Assembly: GCA_036365515.1 (NCBI GenBank)
Contig: CM070876.1
Span: forward strand, 95,799,300-95,863,299
Direction of reading: 5' to 3'
Source of the DNA: Torymus aiolomorphi
Taxonomy: Eukaryota; Arthropoda; Insecta; Hymenoptera; Torymidae
Length of the DNA: 64,000 bases
Shown piece by piece: positions 12,242 to 24,436 of this stretch. A model generated the notes under the pieces. That model had not been told where the DNA came from. It was given only the letters and a program-made list of their open reading frames with translations, and did no database searches. Each line of letters opens with the position of its first letter. Position 1 is the first letter of the stretch. Both the position numbers and the translations under genes were made by a program.

Positions 12242-13424
12242 TTTTAGAAATAGTAAGATACAGTAAGATTGGTATAGTAAATAATTTACCTTGAATGTGT
12301 AATAATTTTGTTTAAAAGCCTTTTACAATTTAGTAGAATAATAAAAAAAAAACTATCATAATAAAATTCAGAGGATTTGGAAAGAGTAATAGTTTTTCAA
12401 AATTTAATAGAACAAATTTGAACGATCTAACAATTTAAAAGAGCATAGTAGGATTTAGAGAATTCCGAAAGAATAGTAATTTTCTTTATACAACTTTTAC
12501 TTTGACAAAATTCTAAGGGTTTAGAAGATTTTCTTTTATTAAGTTCATATAAATAGCAAAATGCAGAGATGCAGAATCACTTCCGTACCCTTTAAATACC
12601 AATCTTTCAAAAGGGTAAATATAATAAAGAATAAAACTTCAATTTTCAAATTGGCATACATTTTTTTTTCACGATATTTAGTTATAATTTTAATTTAACA
12701 ATTTTAATTTTATTCTCGTAAGGTTTTTAAATATGTTTTGAATTCTAATGCCTTTAATTTTTAATCTACAATAGTTTGGAAAACGTTTCATTAAAGATAA
12801 GTTGTAATTTAGAAGACTTGTTTTTTTTTTTTCAAATTAAGTTTCACTTAAGTCAAATGCAAAACTGTCTTGTGAGTTATATACTTATTGTTAGAACATC
12901 ATTCGCTTTGTAAAATAGTAAGGGTTAGAAAAGGTAAATGCAGATTTACTTTAATTTAGTAAAATTTCTTTTGAATAGTTATTATTGATTTAAGGATTTA
13001 GAAAAAAAAACTTAGCGAATATTATTTTCACTTTTTGAATTCAAATAAAGACTTAGAAAAATAAAATTCAGTTTTGTAGATTAAAAACTTCAAATCTTTT
13101 TGTAATTTTTGTTTTTGTTTGTTTGTTTTTAAAAATATAGAATTACGATACGGTGGATTCAGAGAAAACAGTGGGTTTAGAATTTTTCTGATAACATAGT
13201 AGTTTCAGTTTCCCTTTTTTTTTTGTAAATATAAACGTTTTATAAGACTTATCTTCTCTAAAATAGAGGTTTCTTTTCAATTTTTAATGCTTTAAGATAT
13301 AGTGAATACAGTGGATTTAGTAATAAATTTTAGAAATTATTTTTCTTAACTTCTCTTCTCAATAATAGAGGGTTTTTAAGTTTGTGGATTTAGTAAGTTA
13401 AATTTTTAGATTTAGTATAATTTT
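12242..13424. other. Leader of the giant-LTR element, distal part
   Basis: AT-rich, with many A and T runs and recurring TTTAG/ATTTAG words. No ORF. On the minus strand it is the leader just upstream of the gag-like ORF. Confidence 0.5.
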
Positions 13425-13765
13425 GTATAGAAGTTTAATAATACTTCTCTTCCCTAATTTTATAGAGGATTCATAAGTTTGTAGATTTAGTAAATTTTAT
13501 AGAAGTTTAATAATACTTCTCTTCTCTAATTTTTATAGAGGATTCAGATTTAGTAAATTTTGTAGAAGTTTAATAATACTTCTCTTCCCTAATTTTATAG
13601 AGGATTCATAAGTTTGTAGATTTAGTAAATTTTATAGAAGTTTAATAATACTTCTCTTCTCTAATTTTTATAGAGGATTCAGATTTAGTAAATTTTGTAG
13701 AAGTTTAATAAAACTTCTCTTCTCTAATTTATAGAGGATTCATAAATTTTGATTTAGTAAAGATT
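13425..13765. repeat. Tandem repeat in the leader of the giant-LTR element
   Basis: About five copies of a unit containing GAAGTTTAATAATACTTCTC, each with the self-complementary GAAGT...ACTTC, then TATAGAGGATTCA. Long and short units (about 72 and 62 bp) alternate, giving a dimer near 134 bp. Each unit can form a short hairpin. Confidence 0.8.
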
Positions 13766-13769
13766 TAAT

Positions 13770-13955
13770 AAAAATTTAGTTGAGAGGCCGTTGCGCATAG
13801 TCATCTTCTTGTGACTCAGAGGCTTTGGGGCGTAAACCAATATTTTGCAAAATTATTATTTTTTTGATTTAGTATAACGTTAGTTAAAGATTTAGTCAAG
13901 AGGCCGTTGCGCGTGGTCATCTTTTTGTGACACAGAGGCTTTGGGGCGTTAACTA
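13770..13955. repeat. Duplicated GC-rich motif in the leader
   Basis: Two copies (about 13781-13832 and 13899-13950) of a 52-bp motif with GAGGCCGTTGCGC, GTGGTCATCTT, TTGTGAC and AGAGGCTTTGGGGCGT. They stand out from the AT-rich surroundings. In the minus-strand RNA they lie in the 5' leader, where packaging or dimerisation signals are often found; that role is inference. Confidence 0.75.
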
Positions 13956-15003
13956 ATATGATAAATTTATTTTTCAACTTAGTGAAAAATTTTCAAACAT
14001 GTTTTTTTTTTGTATAAAATGTTTTAATTTTAGATTTTGAAAATTTTGTTATTTGAGAATTCTTTAATTTCATTTTTTTTATTTCATTTCGTTCAATTTC
14101 TTTAATTTTAGATATATATATATATTTTTTTTCAATTCTCTTTTATTAGTTAGTCCAACTTATTTTTTTTTCTCTTTTACTAACATTTTCTTCAAATAAT
14201 ATTTAGTATAAGTATATTTCACCCACTTTGTATAATTTAAAGATGAAAAAGAATTCAGTAGGAGGTTGTTAAAAGAACTTGGGAAAAGAGACATTATAAT
14301 TTTTCAGATTGTTACTGGAATTACAGAAATCAGAGATGGAAGATGTTTGAAGTTGAAATTTATTCACTGTTTTGATAGATACATAAATGCAGAACGTTCC
14401 ATATTAATGGACACGTAGACGATCAAGTGCAATTAATAATTTACTGACTTAAAGCACATTGAATCAAACCCACTAATGGCAACATAACTGATGTTTCAAA
14501 GATTCACAAGGAAAACACTACGAACACGAATGTTGAACACATTTCCGGATATCATTGAAAGTACATTGACGAAAGGAAAAGTACTAATTGCACTCCTTGT
14601 GAGACTCGGATTTTATCACTGAATGATGGGGTGAAATGGTCTGCAGCGCTGCCACGTACTATTCCTAGCGGCCGAAGTAATAGAATGCGCACAAACTTTC
14701 ACTTATTTCTTTCCTACCTGAACAGTAACAGATTTTCTAAATTCACAAAAAACTTTTAAATTTATAATTTTCTTAGTTCGATTTGTTCATTTTCTGATTT
14801 ATTCATTGATTTTAATATTATTTATTAATTCATTTATTTATTCACGTATTATTTAAGTTTAGAAAAGTAAATGAGCTTGGTTGTCTTTTACACTTTGCAC
14901 TAACTTTCATTAAATTTTACACTTTATTAATTCTTTTATTACATAATGTAACTAATATAGCAGAAAAAAAAACGACTAACATGACTCTAATTACACATCC
15001 TTT
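13956..15003. other. Proximal leader of the giant-LTR element
   Basis: AT-rich leader between the 5' LTR and the repeats. No ORF or domain. A GC-richer patch near 14580-14700 is unassigned. Confidence 0.4.
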
Positions 15004-15008
15004 CCAAT

Positions 15009-15033
15009 TTAATCCCCCCGGGGCCTCCAAAAT
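15009..15033 (-). promoter_or_regulatory. Possible primer-binding site of the giant-LTR element
   Basis: On the minus strand, TGGAGGCCCCGGGGGGAT begins about 17 bases downstream of the 5' LTR end. It starts with TGG as primer-binding sites do. I cannot match it to a specific tRNA, and the spacing from the LTR is longer than usual. Confidence 0.3.
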
Positions 15034-15046
15034 TTTTATTGTCTTA

Positions 15047-18000
15047 TGTCACGTCCTAAGACACAACACGACTGGGATTGTTAACTCGATTAAGAGTTAC
15101 GCTCTTTTTAGGCCTTAGCTGCACTAGCTAGTAAACCTTGGACGAGCTGAGGAAAGGAATGTAATATCAAATTCACCCTTAACGTTTGAGATTTAATTTT
15201 TACTAATTTTTAGATTAGGATTTGGCTATTGTAAGGACCAACGGTGAGTAGCACTAACGTCTCGTAAAAATCGTTTGGCCGCACGTACCCCCGTAAGGAC
15301 TAGGAATAAGGTCACGACTTTATTGGATACCTGGGGTTTGAGATTCTTATAACTTTTCCCGGTCTCAGGTTATTCTCAGATTCGCCCTTCCCTATTAAGA
15401 GCAGAGCTCGCAATTGAATTTACTATCTAAATTTTGTTTTAATTACTTCTTTCGTTTGTTCGAAATTTGTTTTTAATTTTACTTGAAAAATAGAAAAACT
15501 TGCAATATTGTTCGAACTCAAGTGTACGGTGACTCGTAAAGACACACTGAACGAAGTGGGTTACCAAATAATATTTTTAATTTCTCAAAACTCCATTAGA
15601 CTCAACTCGTAAAGCTGAAGCTACGGGTATTTGAGGAACGCAAATTGTTAATTATCCTTTGAAAATGTGTTTTTTTTTATTTCTTTCTAGTAATTATGTT
15701 TTTCTTTAAAACTGGAAATATACAATAATACTAATCAAACTCGTGTACGGTGACTCATAAAATCACACTGAACAAAGTGAGTAATGAATAAGTATGTTAT
15801 TTCTCAAAATACCAGTAGTCTAGGCTCGTAAAGCTTTGAACTATGATAATTGAGAAATTATGTATTTCCCTTGAATTTAATAAATTTGAACTGTAATAAA
15901 ATTTGAAAAAAAATAGATTTTGAAAATTTTTGTTTCAAATTTGTTTTTAAATTCACTTGAAAAATAGAAAAACTTGCAATATTGTTCGAACTCAAGTGTA
16001 CGGTGACTCGTAAAGACACACTGAACGAAGTGGGTTACGAAATAATATTTTTAATTTCTCAAAACTCCATTAGACTCAACTCGTAAAGATGAAGCTACGG
16101 GTATTTGAGAAACGCAAATCAGAAATACAAATTGTTTAATTACCTTTGAATTCTTTATTTTTTTTTCTTTCCTCAAGAGGTAATGTGTTTTCTTTAAAAC
16201 TGGAAATATACAATGATACTAGTCAAACTCAAGTGTACGGTGACTCGTAAAGTCACACTGAACGAAGTGAGTAATGAATAAGTATGTTATTTCTCAGAAT
16301 ACCAGTAGTCTGGGCTCGTAAAGCTTTGAACTATGATAATTGAGAAATTATGTATTTTCCCTTGAATTTAGTGTGAAAGGCAATTTTTGTGGGAATTTGA
16401 ATGTTTGTAATAATAAATTTTTTTAAGAAATTGAATTTGGTAATACTTGAATATTTATTAAAAATTCGAATTTTCATACAGAATCTAAAGCTTGTGAGGC
16501 TTGTGTCGATCTGTTGAGTAGTCAGCAAAGCTTGTGAGGCTTGTGTTGATCTGACTCCGTCAGTTCAGAAAAGCTTGTGAGGCTTGTGGTGAACAGCACA
16601 CTCAGCAGTGCGCGTTCGGCGTATTTAAATCAGTTGCTCCTCCTCTTCTTCTGCTTCTAAAGCTGCGGTGTCGAATCTGGTGGTTGCCTCATTTTATGAT
16701 AACGTATTATTGGTGATATGTTCGGCGGCGAGGGATGCTTTGCATATCTCGTAATGTTGTGGTGCGGAAAAGCGGTGTCCAATGGTGTGAGGGCGGCATC
16801 CCTTCCCAACGTTGATTTTCAGTTGCGTGGGAGAAGTCCTATGCTTTAACACAGGGAGCGGTCGCTCATCCCTTCTCTAGGGTATTTTCCGGCGGCTCGT
16901 ATCTTCTTTAAGGAGTAAGAGAGAACGCTATATGTGCGACAGAGAAAGAGAGATGAGAGAGATAGAAGATATACCTATCTTCCTCACTCTTTAATCTTGT
17001 CACTGACTTTTTCACAGTTTTCTTCACTTTATTTAATATTGTTAGATATCGGAATTTCACAATTTAGTTACTATTTTATTTTAATAGGTATTTTTATAAT
17101 AAGCTATTACAAATTTGAGCGGTGGTTATACGTTGATTAGAAGTGGAGTTATAGTGAATATAAAAATCGAAGAATATAATTTTAGTTTCACAGAAAAATA
17201 ATTAATATAATTTTACAATAATATGAAGTTTCATAAGAAATGGTGAAACTAAACAGTCAAGCTAAATATTATAAACATGTTTAAAGAATTGTCGTAAATA
17301 TCGCTATTATTTATTTAATTATAATGTTTTACTTAATATTAACGCAGTGACATAAATGATTCTCTTAGTGTTTACATAGAATGTGTTTTTAGACTATTTC
17401 CAATCATAAAATTTATTATTTTTATATTTATTCATCGATTAATTAAGTAATCAGTCTTTCAAGCTTTGGATGTGAATATTTGTTATTGCTAGAAAATGAA
17501 ATTATTATAAGAATATAAAACTACTAAGTTTCCACAAAAAAAATAATAATAAATCATTGAAATTATAAACAAACAGTTATTTTTAAAGTGTTGTTTGGAG
17601 ATGGATTTTATATGAAAATGTAAAGAAAAATTATTGCAGCTGAACTGTGTTGTTAGAAATTAAAAATGTAAAATAGTTAAGTAAATATAAGTCTTATAAG
17701 TTTCAAGATTGGAAAATAATATTTGTCGCAGGGTAAAGAAACGAAAGGTTTTCTTGAATAAAAATCGTATTTTCGCTGTTTGTATATGCTATGGAGCATC
17801 TTAGGGGAAGATAAGAGTTTCCAGATGTGCGAGACTTCCTGTGTAGGACCTTACTAACGGTTGTCACATAAAATGTATTATTTTATTTAACTAATAAAAT
17901 TTCCTATGCAGACTTTATAAAATATTAATTTGTTCATTCTAATTAGAGCTCCAATAATTTCGTTAAATTATTTTATTTATTTTATACACTTTTGTGGGCT

Positions 18001-19618
18001 TTTTATTCATTTGAAATATTTGAATTTTAACCGATTACTTATTATAATGTTACGTGAAAAACAAATAAAAAGCATGTTATTGTTTATTTAGAATATTTCT
18101 ATATATATGTATATTTTATAAGGTTTGCATGAACAAAATAGAAATTCTTCATTAATAATATATATTTAATTATTTAGAATACATACAGGTTATAGTATAA
18201 TTTTAACCTTGTTATAATTTCATTATTTGATTCCAAAAGAGAGTTTTAGTTAAACTAAACGAGATAATTATTAATCATTACAAAATACAAACAAGAGTAG
18301 TGTTTATTAATTTTTCATCTTTATTTATTCTAAATCTATCGTTCGCTATAAATCAAATAATTTTCCTACTTATAATTATTGAAATACCCAATGTTATTTT
18401 AAAATAATTTCCTCGTGCTATTGTATGTTGAGGCCTGAAAAGTCGTTGGAAAATGCGTCTTCACGAGAAAGTTGGGGTGAGCTATTTTTAGTATGGGCCA
18501 TGTGTACTGTAGCATCGAGATAACGCATCCGCTCGGAAAAGCGTCCCTGAAAGCTAATTCACACTGTGAAAGAGTATTTTCAATTTTGTATATAGTTATT
18601 TTAAACTGAAAAGCATTCATTTATTTATTATGTTGTTAAAAATTTATTTATTTATAACAAGAACATTTTTAATAGTAGCCGAATACCTTGCTATTTGGTG
18701 GGCTTTCTTTTATAGAGGTAGAACAACAAAGATTGAAATGAGTTTTACTACTCAGGTAGAGAAAATAATCCTTCTGGAGTGTGGCTTAAAGTATTACTAT
18801 AAACTTAAATCTATTTTACAACATTATATTTTATACACTTTTCATCCCACGCCTGAACGGTTGTTAGTTAATATGTATTGTACTTATTTAACTTAACTTA
18901 TATATAAAAATACAAAATATTCAGTCAACATATAAAAGTAAAATTATAATTAACAACTCATACTTAAGCTATTATTTAAACATATCTTTGTAGAAAGTTG
19001 ACCATAATTTATAACTAGCGCGTTAATACAACTGAGGTGGTTTTAATGAAAATCATAATGCTGAATTATTGTAATTTAACTATGGGTACTATTACTATTT
19101 TTATGTAAATATCCTTTTCTTATTCGGATTGCTTCATAATTATGTTGTGTTAATAGTTAATTAGTGATGAACATTTCTCTAGAGTGAATTACTTATTTTG
19201 CAATATTTTTCCGATAAATGATTTAATACTATATTTTATTACACTCGTGGTTGTAGGTATAGTTGATTACAATATTTTAGTTTATTGAAAATAATGTTTG
19301 TTCTTCATCAAGAAGAAAAGAAAGTTTACAGTCCGTTTAATATAACGCTGAAATATAAGGAAAAAGGTAATTATAAGAATTTAAAATCCAAGATTAAGGC
19401 ATTCGCCGCGTCGACGTTTTATGGCAGCTTGGGGGAAGCTTCGAGTGGCGCAGCTCACAACTCACAACCCTTGGTACAGTAGTGTCGGTAGGGTAGTAGT
19501 GGTTCAGGGTTATGATCGTGATTCATCAAATAGGAAATATTTTTAACTATATCCTAAATAATAGAAAGTAAGAAAAAAAAAATTTATTTTATGCAAGATC
19601 GTAGACGGTTCCGTTACA
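15047..19618 (-). repeat. 5' LTR of the giant-LTR element
   Basis: 4572-bp partner of 4240-8814, nearly identical by eye, with the same internal repeats (15510-16345 and 16487-16593). In the minus-strand reading it is the upstream LTR and should hold the promoter, which I cannot place. Confidence 0.92.
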
Positions 19619-19644
19619 CAAGCATTTAACTGGTGGTACTTTAA

Positions 19645-19974
19645 GCTATCTTCTTACATTATTTTTGATATAACTTCTTTAAAAACCGACATTTTTTAAT
19701 GAAACACAGCTTAAATTATAGCTTTTTCTGCCTTCTTTTATAAACTTTTTAGCTCATTTAAATGACCGAAATATTTAAAAAAGCTATTACTAAAGAAAGA
19801 AACCTCATTTTTATCGAAAATTGTTCATTTTAGACATAAAATAGCTTGAGCTTCGGAAATAAAGGCCCACTCACAAAAACTCCGAGACACGTATCTCATT
19901 ATTTGTCATAAAGAAGTACTTCCTGCAGTTTTAGCCAAATCCAGGACCCGCACCCCTGATCATCTCCTTGTTAA
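19645..19974. repeat. Fold-back repeat, right arm
   Basis: Inverted partner of 3885-4216. Its outer end (19960-19974) abuts the downstream side of BEL/Pao gag, so the fold-back appears to sit inside the BEL element, between gag and pol. Confidence 0.85.
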
Positions 19975-20013
19975 TGGTATCGGCTGAAGACTTTGATCCT
20001 TAAAGATTTAGCT

Positions 20014-21226
20014 TTACAAAGAAAGCATCGATACGACGAAGTACAATTCTGTATGTGGTGTTTCCCTAAACAAATTAAACGACTTAATAAGCTCTTTCCG
20101 CTTGGGAATCGTCTTGTTGAGAAATCGTTCACACTGATTTATGAAGTGAGGTTCATTACATAGCAAACATTTCTTTTTCTGAGAGTTTTTCGCATTTTGA
20201 GGCGATGCTTGATGAGAATAGGCCGTATGAGCATTGTCATGTTCTGGCTTTCGCGATTTTGATTTAGGTGATTGAGGTTTAGGGTTCGAAGAAGTTTTAG
20301 TACCTGCTTCGATGGCCTCTAGAGTGAGGGTTTGACTGCGAAGGAATTGCTTGGAGTTGCTCCATTGTCGGTGGATCAACACTATCACCTGGATGTCTTT
20401 CCCATTCTTTACGTGTATTTAAGCCGAGCTGCTTAAGCGCAAAATGTACCATTAGGTCACTTCCTAAAGAAGCTGCTTTATTAAGAGATGTTAGGCTAGC
20501 TGTAGGGTTAAAAACTTCCCTGTAGATGCGTTTAATTTCTGACGAGGTGTGTTTAATTTCTGACTTCGTGGGTTTGACTGAGATTTCTGAAATATGAGAG
20601 CTAACAATACGACGTTAATTTTCGTAATCTTCGATTAAAGCAGCCCATGCTCGTTCATAATTATCAGCCGAAATCGGAAGAGATTTAATTTTCTCAAGTG
20701 CATCACCTGTAAGATGAGTGCGAAGGTAATGCAATTTCATAACAGGCGATAAGTCCTCGCGACGATGAATGACTGCGCGCAAAATGTCTGTAAAATTTTC
20801 CCAATGCGAGAAATTATCTGAATATTTTGGTAAATCTATTTTTGGCAACGATTGAAACGATGTATTAGCCGTTTGACTCTGGCTTGCTGGAACTGGAGTA
20901 GCAGTTTCCTTAAATGAACCTTGCGCATTGCTCTGTACTTCTAAGCTTTCCAAGAAATTAAGAAACTCACCTTTTCGATCATAGAAACTGTCCTCAACTA
21001 AGTCAGAAAAGTTGGTTTTGAAAGAATCATGCTGCACATCGAGAGGCTGGAGGTTCAAGATTTTATCGTGATGTTGCTTAAAGACAGCGTAATTTTCCTC
21101 ATGTTCGGCTAAACGAGCCTTGGCAGTACCCTTACTCATATGATCTTTACATTTAGATTTGAAATTTTGAAATGAATTAGAAATCATAGCTTGGAGTAAC
21201 AACTGTCTGGTATGTATTGCCTCCAT
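20014..21226 (-). pseudogene. BEL/Pao gag
   Basis: Gag of the BEL/Pao element. The first open part (21226-20615, 203 residues) starts MEAIHTRQLLLQAMIS. It contains LPKIDLPKYSDNFSHWENFT and LSPVMKLHYLRTHLTGDA, the hallmark of the Pao gag family (DUF1759). The frame breaks, continues through LGSDLMVHFALKQLGL (about 20420-20500), and shifts again into FLRSQTLTLEAIEAGTKT. It ends with a nucleocapsid-type knuckle, CLLCNEPHFINQC (near 20165). At least two frame breaks make it a pseudogene. Its 3' end is next to the fold-back arm, which interrupts the expected gag-pol continuity. Confidence 0.85.
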
Positions 21227-22630
21227 TTTGGAATCAGAGTAATTAGATTAGCAACTAACTTGACTATTTAACCAGTGGTATTGCGTTAACTATTCTTGTC
21301 CACTCGCGAGTAGAACAAGTAATAGTGAGAGTTATTACAATTAAGTCTTAACCTAAGTTATAATATTATACTTATGCTAATATGCGCTTAAAGATGCAGT
21401 GGTGAATGCGTCAGCTAAGGTTCCCACGGTGAATCAAGACTCCTACTGACTGTAAATGCAGCTATCCCTGCAGCATAGTCAGCTGTTGAATCAGGAATGC
21501 ATCGAGATTAGAGACAGCAAGCAAGGTTGCAGTCAAGATGGATTATCAGCAAGCAGTAGGTACGTTGTGATCCACAGTTGAGAACAGCATCAATAAAACT
21601 GCAAGGTCAAGTAACATAAGTATTTGCTAAGGCAAAAAATTGCATTCAATTTCCTCAAGGCTAGCTTCAACCATTACAAATTAAATTTATAATAAATTCA
21701 AACTCAATTAAATAGTTCTACTTTCAATCAAAGAGCACTCAAGTTTTAACTAAATATGCTTAATTTCGTTAAATAGTTATGTCAGGTGCAGAGATTAGAA
21801 TGGGCTAGACGACGAGTTGCACATATTAAAGTTAAGTAAAATTGGAACGATACGTGTGTCCAGTTATTGGATCGTTGTATCCTTGTATGGCAGCAATGCG
21901 AGTCGAGCAGATGAACTCGTCCACGTGTTCATCCATTACACAACTGTGCCTTTTGTTGAATAATGGACTCGTCCGAACACAGCTCGGTTCCATGCGTGCA
22001 CCCCCTGGCGAATGAGAATGAACTCGTCCTCCTCCAATTATGCTTGGCGACAAGGTACATGGCGTCCTGGATCTCACGTGTCCTGAGGCAGTCCTCTTGA
22101 AGATGTCTCTTCCTCCCTCGTAGAAAGCCCCCTATATGCTCGGTAAGCGCCCCGCACCGTGATGCTGTAGTGAGCGATGTCCACGCGGGTACTCCTTGAA
22201 TGGAGAGGTGTGAACCCCGTTTCAACTCGTTGCACTAGCCGGCAACGATTAGATGATCACCGTACATGCGGTGATTCTAGGGCTGGCTTTACAACGCACG
22301 CTCCGTCAAGAATTTGTGATGTGGTTGATGGAGTTCGTATATACGCACACTCCGCGACGTTTTTAGAAAATGGGGGGCAATTGGATCTGCTATTTCCCCT
22401 CGGAAGCTTTAGAAGTCGGCTTCCGAAAGCACGTGACGGCGAGACTTAACGTAAGAGACAGCCACGAACGCGCGAAGTCGGCATGCGGTCACACGCGACT
22501 TTTGATGCGTACCTTTTAGCGCCACTCAAAAGTGGACGTAGAAGATAGAAAAGATTGTTTCTTCTGCGTCCTCATAAAGTTGGAAATTTCTTCTCCCACG
22601 ATCCGGCTCGAAGGACCAAATTTTTTTTAA
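21227..22630 (-). other. BEL/Pao 5' leader, between LTR and gag
   Basis: 1.4 kb without a credible ORF; the 60-100 codon frames at 21832-22449 overlap each other on both strands and look accidental. On the minus strand the bases just after the LTR include TTTGGTCCTTCGAGCCGGAT (22600-22620), a motif I associate with BEL/Pao 5' ends. Confidence 0.5.
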
Positions 22631-22952
22631 TGAGTGGAAGTTGGATCGCGGACTAGAGAGGTTCAATTAAAAGACGGCTTTTCGTGTAGGGAAAAGTTGA
22701 TGTTTATTGAAGTCCGTCGCGCAGTGCTTCTGCTGCTGTCTCTGTACCGTCGCGCGCTGAACTCGATGCCGGCGCAGGAAAGCGCCCTCGGCCGTCATCT
22801 TGGTAGTTGGAGGGGCGGCAGGACTGACGCGTGGGGAGAGAGGATTGGCCGAGCTCTCGCGCGAGTCGTAAACGGCCTTGGAAGGAGAGACGCTTTTCAA
22901 CGTCTCGAACGTTGTAAATGTTCGATTCCGAACGCATGTAAATTCTGAAACA
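22631..22952 (-). repeat. Candidate 5' LTR of the BEL/Pao element
   Basis: 322 bp bounded by TG (22631) and CA (22952) on the plus strand. It is GC-rich and has AATAAA on the minus strand (about 22699-22704). It sits just upstream of the leader in the gag direction. The partner LTR would lie left of the window, so the boundaries are not confirmed by a second copy. Confidence 0.5.
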
Positions 22953-23284
22953 ATATTTTTTTAGGAAAGAAAGCAAAAGAATCGATTCAAGATTCTTCAT
23001 ATATTATTTCCATAAAAATTATTAAGAATTTTACAAACGAATTATAAATTATTTTAATGGTTTTTCGAGTAAGTATTTCTTATTATTTTGTATAATTATT
23101 ACTCATATTGTGGTTATGTAGGGCTATTGACGAAGGATACAAATTTAAATATTAATTCAACGCGTCTTCAGCAGTACCTCTATGGTGGCGTGGAAAACTG
23201 CAACAGAAACATTACTATGCACTTTTATGCACGGAAAAAATGTTATGCATTGATGCACTTTAATGCACGTATATGCAATACCTT
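22953..23284. other. Non-coding, AT-rich
   Basis: No gene or named repeat seen. GTATGCACTTTTATGCAC-like words recur near 23215-23275. Confidence 0.4.
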
Positions 23285-23545
23285 ACTTTACCATTTTTTC
23301 AACCCTTTTTCGACCCTTTTTTTAAAACATTTTTTTTTAACCCTTATTTAAACCCTTATTACAACCGTTTTTCTCAACCCCCTTTCTTCAACCCTTTGTC
23401 TCAACTCCTTTCATCAACCCTTTTCTAACTCTTTTTCATGATTTTTAAACCCTTTCTTTAACCATTTTTTTCTAACCTTTTACTTAACCCTTTACTTAAC
23501 TCTTTTTTCAACCCTTTACTCAATCCCTTTTTTTAACCCTTTGGT
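23285..23545. repeat. CAACCCTTT-type minisatellite
   Basis: About 20 imperfect copies of (T)nCAACCCTTT with variable T-run lengths. It is not the insect telomere motif (TTAGG/CCTAA). No coding potential. Confidence 0.75.
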
Positions 23546-23639
23546 CGAAAAAATGATGCTCCTTAATAGAATAGAGGAAGAGAATATTGGTTTAAGTGAC
23601 TCGATCTGAGGGAGGCAGGTGAAAGGAAAACACGAATTT

Positions 23640-23855
23640 TTTCTTTGTGTTAAAACGACGTTTCGTTGGCCTGGTCTGCCAACCGCTTTAGGTTATAATT
23701 TATTATAAAATACTTCATAAAAATACAAATATGATTTAAATAAAAGATACAAATAATAGTTTATACCTTAGTTAGTTAGTGTGTATTTTTGTTAAGTATT
23801 TTATAATAAATTATAGCCTGAAACGTCGTTTTAAGACAAAGAAAAAGTCAATTGT
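23640..23855. repeat. Hairpin with a 26-bp insertion in one arm
   Basis: TTAAAACGACGTTTC and TATAATTTATTATAAAATAC (23650-23715) recur inverted at 23790-23850. The left arm carries about 26 extra bases, GTTGGC...GCCAAC, that are themselves palindromic. Confidence 0.7.
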
Positions 23856-24436
23856 GCGCGTGGTAATTTTGGGGCTCCGCATGCGCAACATGGGGAAAAA
23901 TTAATTTGAAATTTCGTTAGCGCGGAATCGTTTGCGCGTGGGACGAGTAGATTTGTACAACAATTAACTTTGGTGCTGCAGAGACGCAACATAAGAAAAA
24001 TTTAATTTAAAATTTGGCCAATGCTCATTCGTCTACACATGAGGTAAATTAATTTGCGCACGCGAGAATTTTGTGGTCACGCATGCGTAACGCGAGAAAA
24101 ATTGGATTGACGGGCGCATTTGCGCACACGTTAGTTTTGGAGCCGCGCATGCGCAATGTTGAGAATCGCGATTTGAAAATCGGCGCCCGGTAAATCATTT
24201 GCGCATGCGACAATTACGTTTCCGCACAACTTAGAGTCATCGAATTATGTCTGTGCAATACGTAAAAGCGCCGTAACCTCCAAGCAGGTAGAGAAAAGCG
24301 AGTTATCTCGGTCTAGCGAGCGAAGACCAAGCCACCAGTCGGAATTCAGTTCCTTAGTCAGTGGTAATCCAGTAGGTACCTTGTGCAGAATACCACTGGC
24401 AGTGCAAAAACACTTTCAAGTTGCGGTTAGTTTAAC
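23856..24436. other. Region of repeated GCGCATGCGCAA-like words
   Basis: Variants of GCGCATGCGCAAC (for example near 23877, 24080, 24143, 24200) recur at irregular spacing of 60-100 bp, mixed with TTTGGGGC/TTTTGGAGC words. No ORF. Confidence 0.45.

Larger units (their letters stand above)
4240..19618 (-). mobile_element. 15.4-kb LTR retroelement with giant LTRs and no pol
   Basis: A complete LTR element. Two direct repeats of 4575 and 4572 bp (4240-8814, 15047-19618) start TGTCACG and end CGTTACA. They flank about 6.2 kb of internal DNA. The 4-bp target duplication CAAG is perfect (4236-4239 and 19619-19622). A six-G polypurine tract on the minus strand directly abuts the left LTR (8815-8820), so the element reads right to left, in agreement with the minus-strand gag-like ORF at 10152-12241. 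No protease, RT, RNase H or integrase motif is visible in the internal region, so it should depend on enzymes from another element. The LTRs differ only at scattered positions, which suggests recent insertion. It resembles LARD/TR-GAG-type non-autonomous elements, but with much longer LTRs than most. Confidence 0.92.

Noticed and set aside
13425..13765. CRISPR-like array
   Set aside because: Repeats are contiguous and AT-rich, without unique spacers, in eukaryotic retroelement DNA.
23285..23545. Telomere-like repeat
   Set aside because: The unit CAACCCTTT with variable T runs is not the arthropod TTAGG motif or a simple variant.
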